Shown: positions 50,748 through 64,000 of the stretch, piece after piece
Layout: the number at the start of each line of letters is the position of its first letter
How positions within the stretch are numbered: the first letter of the stretch is position 1
Source: Strix aluco
Lineage: Eukaryota; Chordata; Aves; Strigiformes; Strigidae
Direction of reading: 5' to 3'
Assembly: GCF_031877795.1 (NCBI RefSeq)
Contig: NC_133933.1
Coordinates: forward strand, 6,012,632-6,076,631
Length of the DNA stretch: 64,000 bases
Notes under the pieces: generated by a model
Database searches by the model: none
What the model was told of the DNA's origin: nothing
What the model saw: only the letters and a program-made list of their open reading frames with translations
Translations under genes and position numbers: made by a program

Positions 50748-53700
50748 CCGTCCATCATCAGGGAAAATTACTCAGGTTGAGGATGGACAAACTGCACAGA
50801 AACCTGGCGAGCACCACTCCCAGCAGGACCAAGCCTATTTGGAAGCGTTACTCTGGGGGCTCCGTGCAGTCACCTGCATGCTTGTCAGAGATGGCGCGAG
50901 GGATGGCGAGGCAAGGCGCTCGCTGGTTAACCCGGGAGAGGAGGCCTGCAAAACAGAGGTGGCCACGCTCAGGTCTCTTTATGCTCACTGTGTGCACCTG
51001 CACAGGCACCAGCATGGCCCCATCCCTCCCCGCCATACGCATGGCACCCAGGAGGGAGGGTGAAGGCAGGGAGACCAACGGTAAGCACCAGAATAAAGGT
51101 GACACTTTTCCCAGCAAAGTGGTGTGAGTACATGTTGCTGCCTGGCTGCCTGGCATTTATGTGACAGCTGAGAGAGCATGTGTTTTTCTGTCACCAGTTC
51201 CCCCCTCCTTTTCCTTTGTAACTTTTAATGGAAAAATGTGTGGGCAGTTTCCATTATGCCTGCGCTGTTTCAGACAAATTAAGGGGTTGGCTAAGAAATC
51301 GCTGGTTTCATATTTCATACAAAATACACACACATGCATATATTTATATATCCATGTAAATTAATTTAGGATATCCTCTAGTCATGCACTTTAGAGCAGT
51401 ACGTTGCTGAGTGTAGTGTCGGCAGGAGCGGACCTGCAGAAGAGCACTTTGCTTTCGGCCTGCACAGGGGGCTGAGGCTGGTTTTGCACTGACATGGTGG
51501 GAGAAGGGCCGGGCAGCCGAAGTGGCAGCAGTCATTCTTCGGTTCTGCCTTTTCCTTTGCAAGTGGCAGGTTTATTCATTTTTCCCTTTCAGCTTCATTG
51601 CTAAAGCCACATACACCTTTTATGACTCTGCTAATTTTCTATCAGTTTAGGGAGTTATAAATGTTTTCCTTACTTGTTCTCTATCACAACAAGGATCTGG
51701 GGGGGATTTTTAAACACACAGTAAAGCTTTTCATTCAGTAAAGTGCACAGTTTATAAGGGATTCAGAGTGTTATATTCTGGAAGTGATAGCAATATTACA
51801 CAGGTCAAACTGGCCAAACCTAACAAAACTAAGTGTGGGTGGCTCTAGTTTTCAGAGGAACACTTAGATAATATTTCCTTTTTAAAACTGGGCAAACAAC
51901 GTTACATGTGTTAAATGTCAGAGTTTGCTGTTTATTATGGGCCTGACCAATGCTTCGCTTAGAGCGGAACAGTGCTTCACTCTATAGATTTCAGGAGGGC
52001 TCTGGTGTGACTCTGAAACATGCCTGAAGCAAGGGACAGCATCTGCACACCATGGTGGTAGATGCAGGGTGTGAGTCAGAAAGTTTGGGGAGCAGAGGAG
52101 GCTTGGGAACCAGCTCCCCCCTCAAGCACCATCGTGCAGGCTGGCTCCTGCCTCTGCACAGCTGTGCTTAACCCATTCGTTCACCCCCAAAGCCAAGTTG
52201 CACCCCTCCCCCTTCCCCACTTCCCAGGGGCAGCCCTTGCGGGGACACTGCTCAGCTGCAAAAAAACAGAACCAGGGCAGAGCTGGCCTTGGGACAAGCC
52301 CTGTTGGGCTGAACAGGACTCTCTGAGGTGGGTAAGAAGGTGGGAAAGGTGCAAATGTACTTGCTCATGCAGCTACAGGGATGCTGGTGTCCCACTGGCC
52401 GTGGCAGCGTTTCCCATCGGGCAGTCCATGGGGAGCACCTTCCAGCCATGGCACAGCCTGGCTTCATACTCCTCCTGCCTGCCAACAAAGCATGAGGGTG
52501 AATCTCAAGCAGCTTCCCAGCACTGCCACGGTCCCCATCACCCCCCAGATGGAGCCTAGCGTGATGCCCCCGTCTGAAGCCAGCCCCCACCAGGAGGCAG
52601 AAGCACAGCTTCGGCTCACGGGTACGTGTCCTGGCCATTCCAGCGCATCCAGACGTTCCAGTGAGTGACGGCTTGGAGCCGAAGCGATGTCTGCCTCTGC
52701 AGCTGTAAACCACGTCCGGCCTGAATTCAGTGCCCCAGTTCTCCTACACAACCCTCATCCTACAACCTACCTGGGAAACACACAGAAAAAGTGTGTAGAA
52801 ACAGGAGGAGTCTCTTCGGGTTGAGGAAGAGCACGTGGTAACAGGAATGGAACTGCCTTCTGGCCGGTGTAGAGACGAAACAACAGTGCATTGAGTTACA
52901 AAGCGGCCTCATTAAGGGTCACCAAAATTTAAATCAGCGTGTGGGTAATGATAGCATGAAGGAGGATGGCCTCAGAGAGGGGAGAGCAGAAGGAAGGCAG
53001 CAAGTCTGGAAAAGGAGCTTAGCAGAGGAAATGCTGAAGCAGTGCCAACATCCCCAGCAGGCTGAGGGCTTCCCTTGCCTGGCCATCCACTCGCAGGCCC
53101 ATTCCCCGACTATTTCACCACATGTTTAATCACCGCTAGGTACACAATACCAGAAAAGCCAAATTAAAAGGTGTAAGGGGAGGAAAAGTTACTGAGCCTT
53201 TTTTCCTGAATAACAGCCCACACGGCCTCATGCTCACAGAGGCCGCAGCACAGTGGTAGCTGTACCACAGCTTTTAGCTGTCCGCGAGAGGTCGATGGCA
53301 GTGGTTAACCTTGACAAATAACTATGTTTTGCCTGTGCCCATAGTGGCACAGCCATCCGTATTCTTGTAATTTAATGCGGCTTTTGCTCGAAAGGTCAAG
53401 TCCCTTTCTCTCACGACTGTATCAACCACCCAGGACAGCAGGTTTGCCCCCCTCCCAGCACCCCCAGCTGCACCACAGAGCAGGGGCACTGGCTTGGGTC
53501 ACTTTGCAACTAACCTCTTTCCCTGCAGGGATGGGGCCACCCGGCCTCATCTTCCTAGCACACAGACAGGAGGCATGAAGCCACCAGAGATGCACAGGCT
53601 GGAGGTGGGAGAGGAAGCTGACCCAAACTCAACCTCAGACACAACTGTCTGCCATTGTTAGGTTGGGTGGCCTGGTCAGAAATACAGCGTTGCTTTTGCA

Positions 53701-56700
53701 GCCAGTGGGGTTGCCCCACGGGTTCAGTCTGTGAGCCAAAAGGAAAGCAGCGGCAAGCTCCGTGTCTGACCAACACCAGCACTGATGGGGAGCAGAACGA
53801 CGGTGGGAAGTTCCAAGAGCTACGTACTTCAGGATACAGCTATGTACCAGATCCAACGCTGCCAAGCTGAACCTCAGTCCTGGAATGGAAACAGCACCCA
53901 TGCAGCCACAGAGGGAGCTGGGCCTCACCCACGCCAAAGGGACACACAGAAGGAGAGCCGAGCTTTGACATCTGAGTCACTGTCAGGGGGTGTTTGGCCT
54001 GCATTACAAAGATGAGACCAAATAACTCTGGCTGTAGAAGAGGAGATCTGCAAGGCCAGGGATTCCCACAGGACCCTCTGGTCCATCTGACACCTCCAGG
54101 CTGGCGATTATACTGTGAGCTGTAAAAGTCTCTTTAACCGGAGCTTGAATAGGGTACAGCAAATTTGATAGAAACTGTGAGATTTTCTTTTTTTCCTCTC
54201 AAGAATATCCACCTGTTGCTCCCACAGACTGCCTTCTGGAAAATTTCCCAATGCTTTCAGCAGGCATATAGCTGCTCTCCATCCTCTTCAAAGCCAGAGC
54301 CCTCCAAAGAGGTTCATTGTCTGGCAACAAAACAAAGAAGGGGAACAGCAGCACTATCACCCCACACACAGCTAAATGACATCCACCACATCGTTGCACC
54401 CCCAGAAATGCCAAGAGCTGCTGAGCCCTTCTTGGTACCAGCACTCTCAGCTTTTCTACCCACTGAATGAGTTTTTCAGGTGAAGCCAAGTGTGGACTTC
54501 AGTGAATGTTATTGCAACCAGTGAAGACCATCTGAAAGTCTCCTCTGAAAGACACCAAGCCAGTAAGTTTGCTGCTCACCCTGGGGTGCAGGGGACAAGT
54601 GGCAGCATCCCCTCCTACCTCTAACCTGTCCCGTGTCAGCTTTGCATGAACGCAGTCGCTCATGGCACAGGTGTCACTGCATCTCTGAGCTCTCGGGTCC
54701 CACAGCACAGCTCAGCACTACTGGCAATGGTCACTGCATTGCCCTGGCTTAGCCCAAGATGCTTCTCATGCCAGATTTTTCTTTTTTTTAATGGGAAGAG
54801 GCAAAACCAGACCTCCTGCATGAAGACAATTTGTCTCTTCTGGACAAGTTCCAGCATGAGGAGGGTACTTTATACACATGGGGTCTCTTTCATGTTTGAT
54901 TGCTGGACTAAGATCATATTGTCCAGCTCAAGGAGGGGGAAAAAAAGAGCAAAAACCACACAAATCAGGAAAGCATTAGGTAAACTTAGCTAAGAATACA
55001 TCTTCTGACCAAATGGAGAGCAATGTTCTTTCATATAATTAGACCGTCTGCAGGAAGTGAAATAGAACAAACTGTGATGCTTTCGGTGCTGTTGGAGACA
55101 TGCAGTCCCCGGGAGATGATCGCATCTCTTCCCCAAAGCACTGAGTCGGTGTCCCTGGGCAGGTGTGAAGGGAGAGTGCAGTTTAAAAAGTCCTCAGACA
55201 CTCTGTCGTTGCGTTGCAGGTCCACACGCCATCCCTCATTCAAGGAAGAGACATGCATATGTGAAGCTAATGCGGGAAAACAAACCCTGACTGATCCAAA
55301 AGTATCTGAATACTGTCTTCAGATTTGCACCAGATGAGCAAAATGCTGGTTTTGGCAGTAAAGGGCCAGCGGCACAGCCAGCGCCGAAGTGGGTTGGATG
55401 AATGGGACTGTGTTGCGCACCAGAGGGAAAGATACTCTATACCAACACATAGAACCAAACAGTAAATGATCCTGTCCTTCATCTTGCCATAACAACCTTC
55501 TCCTTAATGGGAATGGCACAAATAGCCATTGAAACTTTCAGGCACAGCACTGGGCACGTGGGCCTGACACCCACATTTCTGCTCAGTGCCACCTATGGTG
55601 AGTGATGGGGATACAAAGGGCCAGATCCTTCACCCTCCAAAGTCAACGGCGAGGCTCAAATTATCTTTAGCCCAGTCCGTTGTTTCGGGAATGAACTCTT
55701 TACCAAAAAGAAACAAGTAAACATTTTCCATTCTCTTCCCTTCCTAGACATTGAGCAAGAGTAACTTGCAAATTGCTTCCAGCAACTTCGAGACAACAAG
55801 GGAACAAACAACTATCAACAAGCATTACACTCATTGCTTCACACGAAAACAGTTATGAGGCTGAAGGGATCCTGACAGGCAATTGGAAAGCATTCCTTTT
55901 TATGCTAATTTTATTGTATTTTAGACCAATTTTCCATGATTTAAAATTTGCGATGTAATAAAGAGCTGGAAAGCCTTCTTTTGTCATAACATTTCACACC
56001 CAAGGCCTCAGAGCACTTTTGTGAATCAAACTACTCTGCAATAGTTTTGCAAAGCAAATGGTTTAGGAAGCAGAGAACTGGAAATAGAGGGCAGTTTGCA
56101 GAGCTGTTGGTGGTCACAGAGGAGCCTATAACAAAACCGAAGCAGCGTCCCAAAATCTGGCCTCCCCAGTCCCGTGGCAGGGCTACAGGCTCTTTCCCTC
56201 CCGGGCAGAGATCTGCTGACAGCCCACCGGTTCCCTTCACCTGGCGTGGGGAGGTCCTGCACACCCACCTGCACTGCGCCCTGGCAGTGAAAGAAATGTG
56301 GAAAGAAAGGTGAGATGGTTTCATCGAGGCAGGAAAAAGTAGGAAACAGCCAATGAAACGTTGCTTATTTTGCACTGTTTCAGATTCTCCTCAGGGAGGA
56401 AACAGCATTAGCTATACCTTGGCACCATTGCTAACCAGACCATAGCTAACTGGGACCATTTGACAGTCCCAGTTCAGTTCTCCTGGACAAGTAGCCCCAC
56501 TCCAAAAGCCTGTTGTAACTGGCGCTGTTAGACAAAGAGCTCAAAGCCTGAGCAAACATAAAGACTGTGCTGCTTCTTGGTGATCCCCCACAAACACACA
56601 TGGGTGAGGCTTTTTAGTACTTCCATGCAAAGGAACTGGCCTATAACCATAGGCAATGGTAATGCAAACTTCATTAGATTATTGGCACATAACTAAAGGG

Positions 56701-57059
56701 CTTCAGGGGATGACGAGCTGTTAGCTTAACTATACCCATATAGCAAAGCTCATACAACCCCTTCCCAAGAGTATTCCTCCACCACAGGCAGAATTTCCAG
56801 ACAAAATGGAGAAGGAGCTGGGGCTTTTCCACCAATACAGCCTTTCTCACATGAGCATTATGTTAAAAACAAAATCAGTTATCTGCCAAGGCTTCTTATG
56901 AGCAACAGTCAGCCTCTACAGCCCTTCAGGTGGGACAGGCAGGCTTAGGCAGCAGGACCACAACCATACCCAGTACGGTTTGCAATGCTCTCTGTATTCA
57001 ATACGTTTCTACACCACAGCACAAAACCTCTCTAAGTCCCTCTCAGGAGTCTCAGCTAC
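50748..57059. other. intergenic DNA, no gene recognised
   Basis: Frames on both strands are short and lack start context, splice sites or family motifs. Sections at 52060-52760 and 53440-54000 are GC-richer. A fragment near 55970-56030 (CACCCAAGGCCTCAGAGCAC) may be an old SINE remnant. In mammals the neighbour downstream of ISM1 is TASP1 on the opposite strand. I looked for its sequence and found none. Confidence 0.55.
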
Positions 57060-57225
57060 TACAAATATTCATGAGCTAATTTTCCCCACAGTTCTAAAGC
57101 ATGAAAATTAATATTATCCTCATGATTTTTAGAGAAACTCATGATGTCAAGAGAATTAACCTGGCCAAAGTCAGAGATGAAGGGTTGTGGCAAAACTGAG
57201 ACCTGACTGTAAATCGCTTTTCCCA
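57060..57225 (-). repeat. MIR-like CORE-SINE copy
   Basis: The order TTAATATTATCCTCATGATTTT, AGAGAAACTC, AATTAACCTGGCCAAAGTCAGAGATGA, then GTGGCAAAACTGAGACCTGACTG follows the reverse complement of MIR (TATCCTCATTTTACAGA, GAGAAACTGAGG, TTAACTTGCCCAAGGTCA, GTGGCAGAGCTGGGA). It is diverged but co-linear. Confidence 0.5.
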
Positions 57226-60200
57226 TAGATCTCCTTCTTACTTCTTAAGGCTTAAGCACTACAAGGGAAGATGACTGGAACGTAAGTGGTTTTAATGCTG
57301 ATATTCCCTAAGATTTCAGTGATTCTGTCTCACATCCACCATTAGTTTAGACAGAAACTGAGCAGCCACCAGGTTGTGCGAGGCAGAAGCCTGTGCCCAT
57401 ATCAAACCCTCTCCACACCTCAAAGCAGCACACGTACAAATCCTCCACGCCTCGAAGAGTACGAAGGAGGGAGCACACAGCTGATGCAGACGGGCCCACG
57501 GTGTAGACATTTGCTCTCAGCAGCTCTCAGGAATGCACCGCTCGCGGGGCGGCTCGATGATACGTCGTCCTGCATCCAGGAGGGCTTTGTTCTCTGTGGG
57601 GTGAAACCTCAGCCTTCAGTTTATTAAATGTAATTGCAGAAGCCAAAAGGATGAGTCACAAAGCCAGTTGTGTAAGCATGCATATGATGAAAGCACAGAG
57701 GACATGCATTTTCTTCATGGAGGATTGCTTGGGTCTGACAAAGCCCTTCTGATGGGCATGGGTGGGCGGTTGGGGCATAGTCCCCATCCATCACCCCCCA
57801 ACCCAATGCCAGCGAGGGCTCGTGTAGATGCCCCATGCAGATATTGGCCACAAACCAGCCACAGAGCAACAAAGCGAACAGCAGGAACGGACGCAGTGGC
57901 GGGGACACACTGGCACCCAACCTCCCCACAACACCAGTGATAAAGCTCTCAGGATTTGGGCAAAAAAAGGGGAGCTGTGAGTGCCACCTACCTTCCTCGG
58001 ATACGGTGCTGCCTCTCTCTGCCTCACTGGCCACATCAGCTCTCAGCCCACCTTCTCACTGCTCCTGTCCTCCAGTCCCTTTCAAAAGATAAATTAGGAA
58101 AAAGGGAAGGGAGGGGAAGAGGGATGAGCATCCCTAAAGCTCTACCAACAAAAGCTGCCGGTGCAGGACGCTTTTGCCAGTGAGCAGATTGCAAACAGCC
58201 CAGACTGTGGGATGCAAAACGTACAGAAGCAAGGGCTGCAGCGTGTCCTGGCTCAAGCTGAGCAGCATTTTTCTGATCCTGCTCCCCGCTCCGCAGATTG
58301 CAAAGCCTTCGCCAGGACCAAACACCTGCCCGGTGACAGGAGCCACAGCGGGGCAGGCGGCCTTTCGCCAGGACCGGATCCTGCCTCTCTTCTGCATTGG
58401 GCCTGATCAACCGGCTTTTGCTTGGGAAAAACAAGGCTGCCAGCAGAGCCACACCAGGGGAGAGGAAAGGGAGACCAAACACCTGCGGTGCCGCCGTTGC
58501 TGCTCGACCTCAGAGAGGGACCTGCTCATATCCCCACAGGGTCTGGAAGGAAAACAAAAGCCACAGCTTAAAATCAGCTCTGGGGACAGCTGTGCCTTTG
58601 CGTTGCCATTGCACAGAAGTTTCCACCCTGCGGTTGTGAGCTCCTTTGGTGGTGCAGGTAGACCCTCGGAAAAGCACCCAGGGGGTCAGATCTGCTTTGT
58701 TCTCCCCACCCAGACTGTCTCTTTCCCTTACCCCCTGCCTCCAGCCAGATGTGCTCACTGCTTCTCTCCTGCCAGCCCTTGCGTTCACCCTGGTGTTAAT
58801 TCAGCAATTCAATTCAGGAAGCTGATCCAGCTGAAATCCTCAGCAAGAAAAAAAAAGAAGTTTCCAACCAGAATATAAGCACTGCCTTTGAACACAAAAA
58901 ACCTTCGTAATTTGTTTTTAAAAAAATAGATGAAAGAAGGAAAGTGATTAAGGTGTCTTCATAAAAATCTCCTTTTAAGCTGAAGAAAAGTGCCATGAAA
59001 ATATTGACCTTCTAACACCATAAATTGAGTTGAAGAAGAGATGGTGTCTGTACTGAAAGAGAAATCAGACTGTACGGAATTCATCACTGGTTTACTCTTT
59101 TACAACAAATCAGCTGGCAAAGTTATGAGGTGACCTACTTAATTTGTTGTCTTGAAACTTGATGAGCATTTAAGTTTTGTTCCCAAAGCCTGGAAAAGGA
59201 GATGGGAGGGGGGGAAAATGCAGGCACCATATCCAATTCCCTGTGTTGAGGCATTGTCCTCTTTCAGACGCTACAAAAAGGCACCACAACACAAGTCAGT
59301 GGCTGTAGCCACCTCTAATGAGAGGAAAATTGGGCTTCAGCAGCCCTCACAAGGAAGTCCAGTCCATTGTCCTGCCTTAAAGCAGGTCAAACACATTTTC
59401 GGGCAGAGATTTGTTCCATATATTTTGGGAAGTTCCCGCTGGTGGAGGTTTTGCTCCACACCTGAGCAAACTATCTTCCTCACCAGCAAGTTTTTGCATA
59501 AGCCTCCTTCCTTTCTGCTTCAAAGGCCACACACCCTTTTCAATGGCTAAGAGACATGGAGAGCAACACCTTCCCTTTCTCCTTGCAGCCATCCACTAAC
59601 ATATCCGGAGGTTGTTACTGCACCAAGCCCTTACCCTTGTCCCTCCTAGGCTTGCATCTTCTCTCTTGCTCTCTTCCTGCTTCCTCATTTCTTCTCCTTT
59701 TCCACAAAATGTGGTGCCCAAACCTGTGGGGGTTTCTCTGCAAGGGTACACTTTTGTGTACACATTTTTGTCCCTGCACCCCAGCTCCAAAAAACTCCTG
59801 CACTTGATTCAGTTTCAATGTATACTAAACAGTACACCTTCTACTGCCCACCCACCCTTTTGAAAACTTTCCATAACTCCTCCAGAATCCACTTTTTCCT
59901 CTGTTATTTTTTTATTATATTCCTAATTTAAGATTATACAGGCTGCCATATCCAAAACAAAAAAATAGGCAATAACACTACACAGTTCCACCAAAAATCC
60001 AAAATCTCCTTGCTCTTTCCCAGGTGAGACATTGAAAAAAACTCCACTGATGCCACCAGAAGCACAGCACTGCACAAAAAATGTGGCCCAAGGGCTCAAG
60101 AAACCCAAAGGTTTGGCAAGTATACCTTTGTGCTTTAATTAAAAATCCTAGGATAGGTTTAAAAGAGTTGGATGTTTTGTTGTTTTCTTTTTTTTTTTAG

Positions 60201-60468
60201 GGGAGAGAAATTGATTATATCTACCTGGGTGTATTTATAGCAGCTTAATCTTCTTTGAGATTTCATATTTTCTCTGATTTGATAAGGTTGTGGCCCTTTA
60301 ATAAGTTGAAGCATTCAGATACTTATGACAATCTGGCACTCAAATTGTTTGCTTTAGCATTGCAGATTGCACAAGAGACATGAAAGGTTTCAGCGTAGCT
60401 GGAAAGTCACTTTTGATGAAATCACACATCGCTCCAGGGGCTACATTCTTTACAATTTGTGCATACTG

Positions 60469-60930
60469 ATGATATGTGTCTTCAGATGCATTTTGGCAAC
60501 CCTGTGCCATTTTCAGAAATCCATCTGGGACTCAGGAACAAAGCAAACGCACACGAACATGAGGAAGACAGAGCTGGCACAGCTACCGAATGGAATTTCT
60601 TTAAGGAAGCTAAATCGCTTGTTCATTTTGCTGGCAGAAAAAGATAGGAAAATGAGTGTTCCTGTTCTTGATGAACTTTGTGATATTGTTAAATCCTTCA
60701 GACAACATATAATTCATGGTGAAGCTGTGGCAGAATTCCTTTGCACTTATCCACAGTGTGGCTCTCCCCCAAAACACAGATCTCTGCCTTCATTTCGTAC
60801 ACAGAAAGTTGCCCAGATGAACAATAGCTCTAACTTTAGAGAAAAATCAGAACACTTGCCTTTATTTTTCTGCTTCAACCCTGCCAAATTTTGTTACGAC
60901 TCCATCAGCTGCATAGTTTTCTTGCACTAA
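60469..60930 (+). other. orphan ORF, 153 codons, unknown
   Basis: An ATG-initiated frame of 153 residues lies within a stop-free stretch from 60358 to 60927 in AT-balanced DNA. The translation starts MICVFRCILATLCHFQKS and includes LDELCDIVKSFRQHIIHGEA. I recognise no family. A pyrimidine-rich acceptor-like TTTGCTTTAGCATTGCAG precedes the open stretch, so it could be an exon, but a frame of this length is expected about once by chance in a window of this size. Confidence 0.15.
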
Positions 60931-61967
60931 AAGAAAAAAAATACAAAAGCAGACCCCATGCTGTGATGCGGATTGGCAGGTGACTTCCAAAGAGAGTTTG
61001 CTGCGTAATGCCTTGAGCTTTGCCATGCAAACGCCGAAGGGTACGGCACAAACCATGTCCCACACCTGGCAATGCCCCTCAGCGCCAACGGCACTGAGCA
61101 GCGCTCCCCAGACTGCGTGACGGCACATCCCTGAGCCCAGAGCAGAATGAGGAGGTGGCACATACTTGAGCTCTGACCATCAAGGCCAACCTAAATCTTC
61201 TTCATAGGTGCCGGTGAACGTTTGAGTTGCACCAGCTGAGGATTTAGCCTGGGACTGCAAATCGTAATTAATACCCAACCCAGCTTTGCATTTCTTTTGG
61301 AAAAGAGCAGTGAATCACTGAAGTGGAGGCTTGCAGAGGAAATCCTCAGCCACAACAAAAAGATTTCATGCTTTATCTCCCCCTCTCAAGTATTTTAGCA
61401 GACAGACAGAGGATTTTCCTCCCAGTGACAACAATAACTACGCTCATTGAAGAAAAATATGTGGAACAGGAAGACCTGCATTCCTTGTGTGAAAAATAAG
61501 AGTGGTCTGTGCCAACTGCATTTTTCAGGAACAACTCATCCACATGAAGAAATGGCTGCTGCGATAGTGTCAGGATCAGTGAGGCCTATGGTAACGTGCT
61601 ATATAGCTGACAGATGGGAAAAGTAGACAGAGAAATGTCTCTTGGTCTTTGTTTCTTCCAAAGTTTCCATTATTAATATGCCTCTTTGACTCATATTTGA
61701 ATGACTCATGTCTTCCCCCCTCCTTTCTCCCACTGCTTTGTGTAGCAATTGTACCTTATTCCTAATTGTACCATTCCCAAAAGTTTAGTAATTTTGTGTT
61801 TAAGAGACCCCTTGAAATATATCCTGACATCTTGGGCTCTTCAGGGCAAGGATTTGGAAAGCTTGTCCTGCAGTCATTTAGGCATGGCCCTCTGCAATTA
61901 ATTAAGCTTACCAAAGTGATAAGGCTTAAATGCAGTCTGGTAGTCCAGACAACAACACGTCTATTGG

Positions 61968-62003
61968 ATTTGATTATTATTACTATTAATTATTATTATT
62001 TTA
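61968..62003. repeat. (ATT)n-like simple repeat
   Basis: Imperfect ATT/ATTA triplets (TTATTATTACTATTAATTATT and onward) make a short low-complexity tract. Confidence 0.7.
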
Positions 62004-64000
62004 AAAAGAGAACTCAAAGAGGAAAAAAAAAGAGCTGGGAATATTTGCTAACCTCTTCTAGAGGGGAGAAGAGTGACAAAGACACCAGCCTCACATATGA
62101 GGTAAGGAAGTGCCCACATTTTATCACATCAGGTAGTTAGAAGCGGGGGCAACACATTTCCCGCTCTCTACGTGACCACTGTCATCTTCAGAGCAGGAGC
62201 CCATGGATGCTTCCCAGTTGCAAACTTTTCAAACTTCCCGAAGTCTTCACCTCTCTGGTGGCACCAGTGCAAGTGCTTCTCCCACATCCAGTGGTTTTGC
62301 TCAGGTCGCCCATGGCCGTGACAGCAAAGGGCGTTGCTTCCTTTAAACACGGGTACCGTGGATCTTTTGTTTCTACCACGCAGATCTGCAGGACACGTAG
62401 GGCAAAACCAAAGGCACAATAAGAGACAAGATTTTGGGATGTGACTGAGGCGTGGCAGAACAGGCAGGCGTTTGTGCCTGGGGGCTGCGCACATCAGCCC
62501 GCTGTCAGCACGCTGCGGGGCTCACAGCACCATGCTCGCCTGGGCGGGCGGAGGAGGGCATTCGGCGCCAGCCGAGAAAGCAGAGACTGAGCTGTGCCAG
62601 TCTCACACTGTAAAAACACTCAGCTCCCTTTCAGCCATTAAAATGAATGAAGAGCAAGACTGTTTGGATAAACATCAGCCAAAAGAAACCTTGGAGGCAG
62701 TTAGAAGGCTACTGCTTCATACAATATAGACCATGTTTCCAAATACAAATATTACACTTGGCAAAGACACTCCTTTGCTTCATGAGTTATGTTGCATTTT
62801 TTGTTATGTTTAAGTTTGTGCAAGAGGTATAAATAGCTGGACTAGTATTAAATGAGCTTTTCATTTTTTTTGCAAAATATCAAAATGGTCCCAGCTCTTC
62901 ATGGAACAAACACACACTATATTCTTGTGCCTGAATTCTCGTTACTAATTACAGAAAGTACCATGTAACTGAAAAACAATGTTCAAGAGCCAGACGTGAA
63001 AAATACAACTTTCCTATATGAAGTCATTTTTCAGAAGGCTGTCTGGAGAAGGGCATCTGGTTCACCATATAATTTACATGTGTGCATACATGCTTATTTG
63101 CCTCACAGAATAGTAATTAGTTCCTGCTCGCACTACGCTAGGACATGAAAAGCCCCGTGTCCAAGCCGAGGAAGAGTGAGTGAGACAGAGGTACCTAGTT
63201 TTGGTCTTTGGTCACGACTGCTTTGGTTGATCGCGTATTCCCCAAAAGCGGTGTTAATAGGCAGTTCTGATTACGAACCTGTAGACACAAGACTACACTT
63301 TCTACTGCATACAGCCAGCTCCCATAACAAACCTCAGTAGCCATCCATGCCTCTCCAACCCATCATGAGAAGATACTACAACCTGGAGGCCCACAAAGCC
63401 ACTCTAAGACTATTTCAGGATAACTTTGGCCGAAATACACCTGGGGTTGGAGAGGAAATTCTTCGGAGTGAGTTGCTCTGGGTGGTTATTCATCCCAAAC
63501 TCAAACACAACCACAGACTAATCACCAGAATACGCTGGAGGCCAAATGGCACTTTTATTTGTTCTTCGATAAATCTGAATGTGCATAAACACGAGAGCTC
63601 AGCAGGGCCCTCACCGGCCGAGTCCCCAGCTAGAGGGGTCCCAGCCATGGCCAGGACCTAACACTGCTTCTTTATCAGCACGACAGCAATGTCCACCTGG
63701 TTTAACCAATTCATACCTGAATGGATAAGCAAGTTACTTTTGAAAGTGGATATAAATCGAACTACCCAACAGTGGTGCAACACTAAATGACTGTCTTAGA
63801 TAGACCACAGAGAGGAGTTCAAATACACTGTTAGTTCAGCACTGCAAAGGACATTCAACTTCAGACAACACAAAAGGCTGTCTATACCCACTGAAAGTCA
63901 GTATTTACTTCCATTAAAAAAAAGCCTTCACCAAATATTCCCAAGTATTTTAGAAGTGTTACAAGACCATCATATCAATAGAGCAGACATCAACTGAAAA

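Larger units (their letters stand above)
57226..64000. other. distal intergenic DNA to the window end
   Basis: No gene was recognised. Long frames at 58174-58878 and 60358-60930 lack supporting features (see findings and rejected items). A short (ATT)n-rich run lies at 61968-62003. The 3' part (62470-62580, 63560-63650) is mildly GC-rich without recognisable content. Confidence 0.55.

Noticed and set aside
55616-55660. Second copy of the 644-717 foldback repeat (GGGCCAGATCCTTCACC...AAAGTCAACGG)
   Set aside because: Only a short, imperfect resemblance to one arm and no matching second arm.
58174-58878. A 234-codon open frame
   Set aside because: It begins at TTG, contains no internal methionine at all, reads as Ser/Pro/Cys-rich without domain features, and overlaps other frames on both strands.
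62168-62494. Minus-strand 108-codon frame rich in His/Trp/Cys
   Set aside because: No recognised motif spacing (not a zinc finger) and a competing frame on the same strand. Consistent with chance.
46000-64000. 3' exons of TASP1 (the mammalian neighbour of ISM1) on the minus strand
   Set aside because: No minus-strand frame resembles the taspase-1 C-terminus. The gene may lie beyond the window.

Overview
This window looks like autosomal DNA from a bird. The evidence is five 3'-anchored CR1 LINE fragments of avian type that end in ATTCTGTG-like tails, old MIR-like SINE remnants, large introns of about 40% GC, and a very GC-rich CpG island at a 5' exon. It contains one protein gene that I can identify securely, isthmin-1 (ISM1), on the + strand and complete from start to stop codon. 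No bacterial, plasmid or viral gene system is visible.

Layout. Positions 1-4080 are upstream intergenic DNA with a palindromic repeat (644-717) and a short CpG-dense patch (3069-3215). Positions 4080-6240 form the ISM1 CpG island, with a TATA-like box at 4381, a GC-rich leader holding a 13-codon uORF and an ATG-TGA start-stop uORF, and coding exon 1 (5665-5793). Intron 1 is about 22 kb and carries an antisense CR1 and MIR-like fragments. Exon 2 (27734-27970), exon 3 (36096-36363), exon 4 (40050-40193, the TSP1 repeat), exon 5 (43370-43459) and exon 6 (45113-45630, the AMOP domain) follow. All introns are GT-AG with compatible phases, and the joined frame encodes 461 residues. The probable 3' UTR runs to an AATAAA near 47005. 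From there to 64000 I see only non-coding DNA with two CR1 copies, a MIR-like remnant and unsupported ORFs.

ISM1 is a secreted protein: signal peptide, low-complexity linker, thrombospondin type 1 repeat, AMOP domain. The most notable local feature is a sense-oriented, 5'-truncated CR1 that begins about 14 bases downstream of the exon 4 splice donor. Exon 4 is a symmetric phase 1-1 exon encoding essentially the whole TSP1 domain, so altered splicing here would give a TSP1-less protein (exon skipping) or an AMOP-less protein with a CR1-derived tail (intron retention). An antisense CR1 in intron 1 and sense CR1s in introns 3 and 4 also flank exons 2-4 as inverted repeats.
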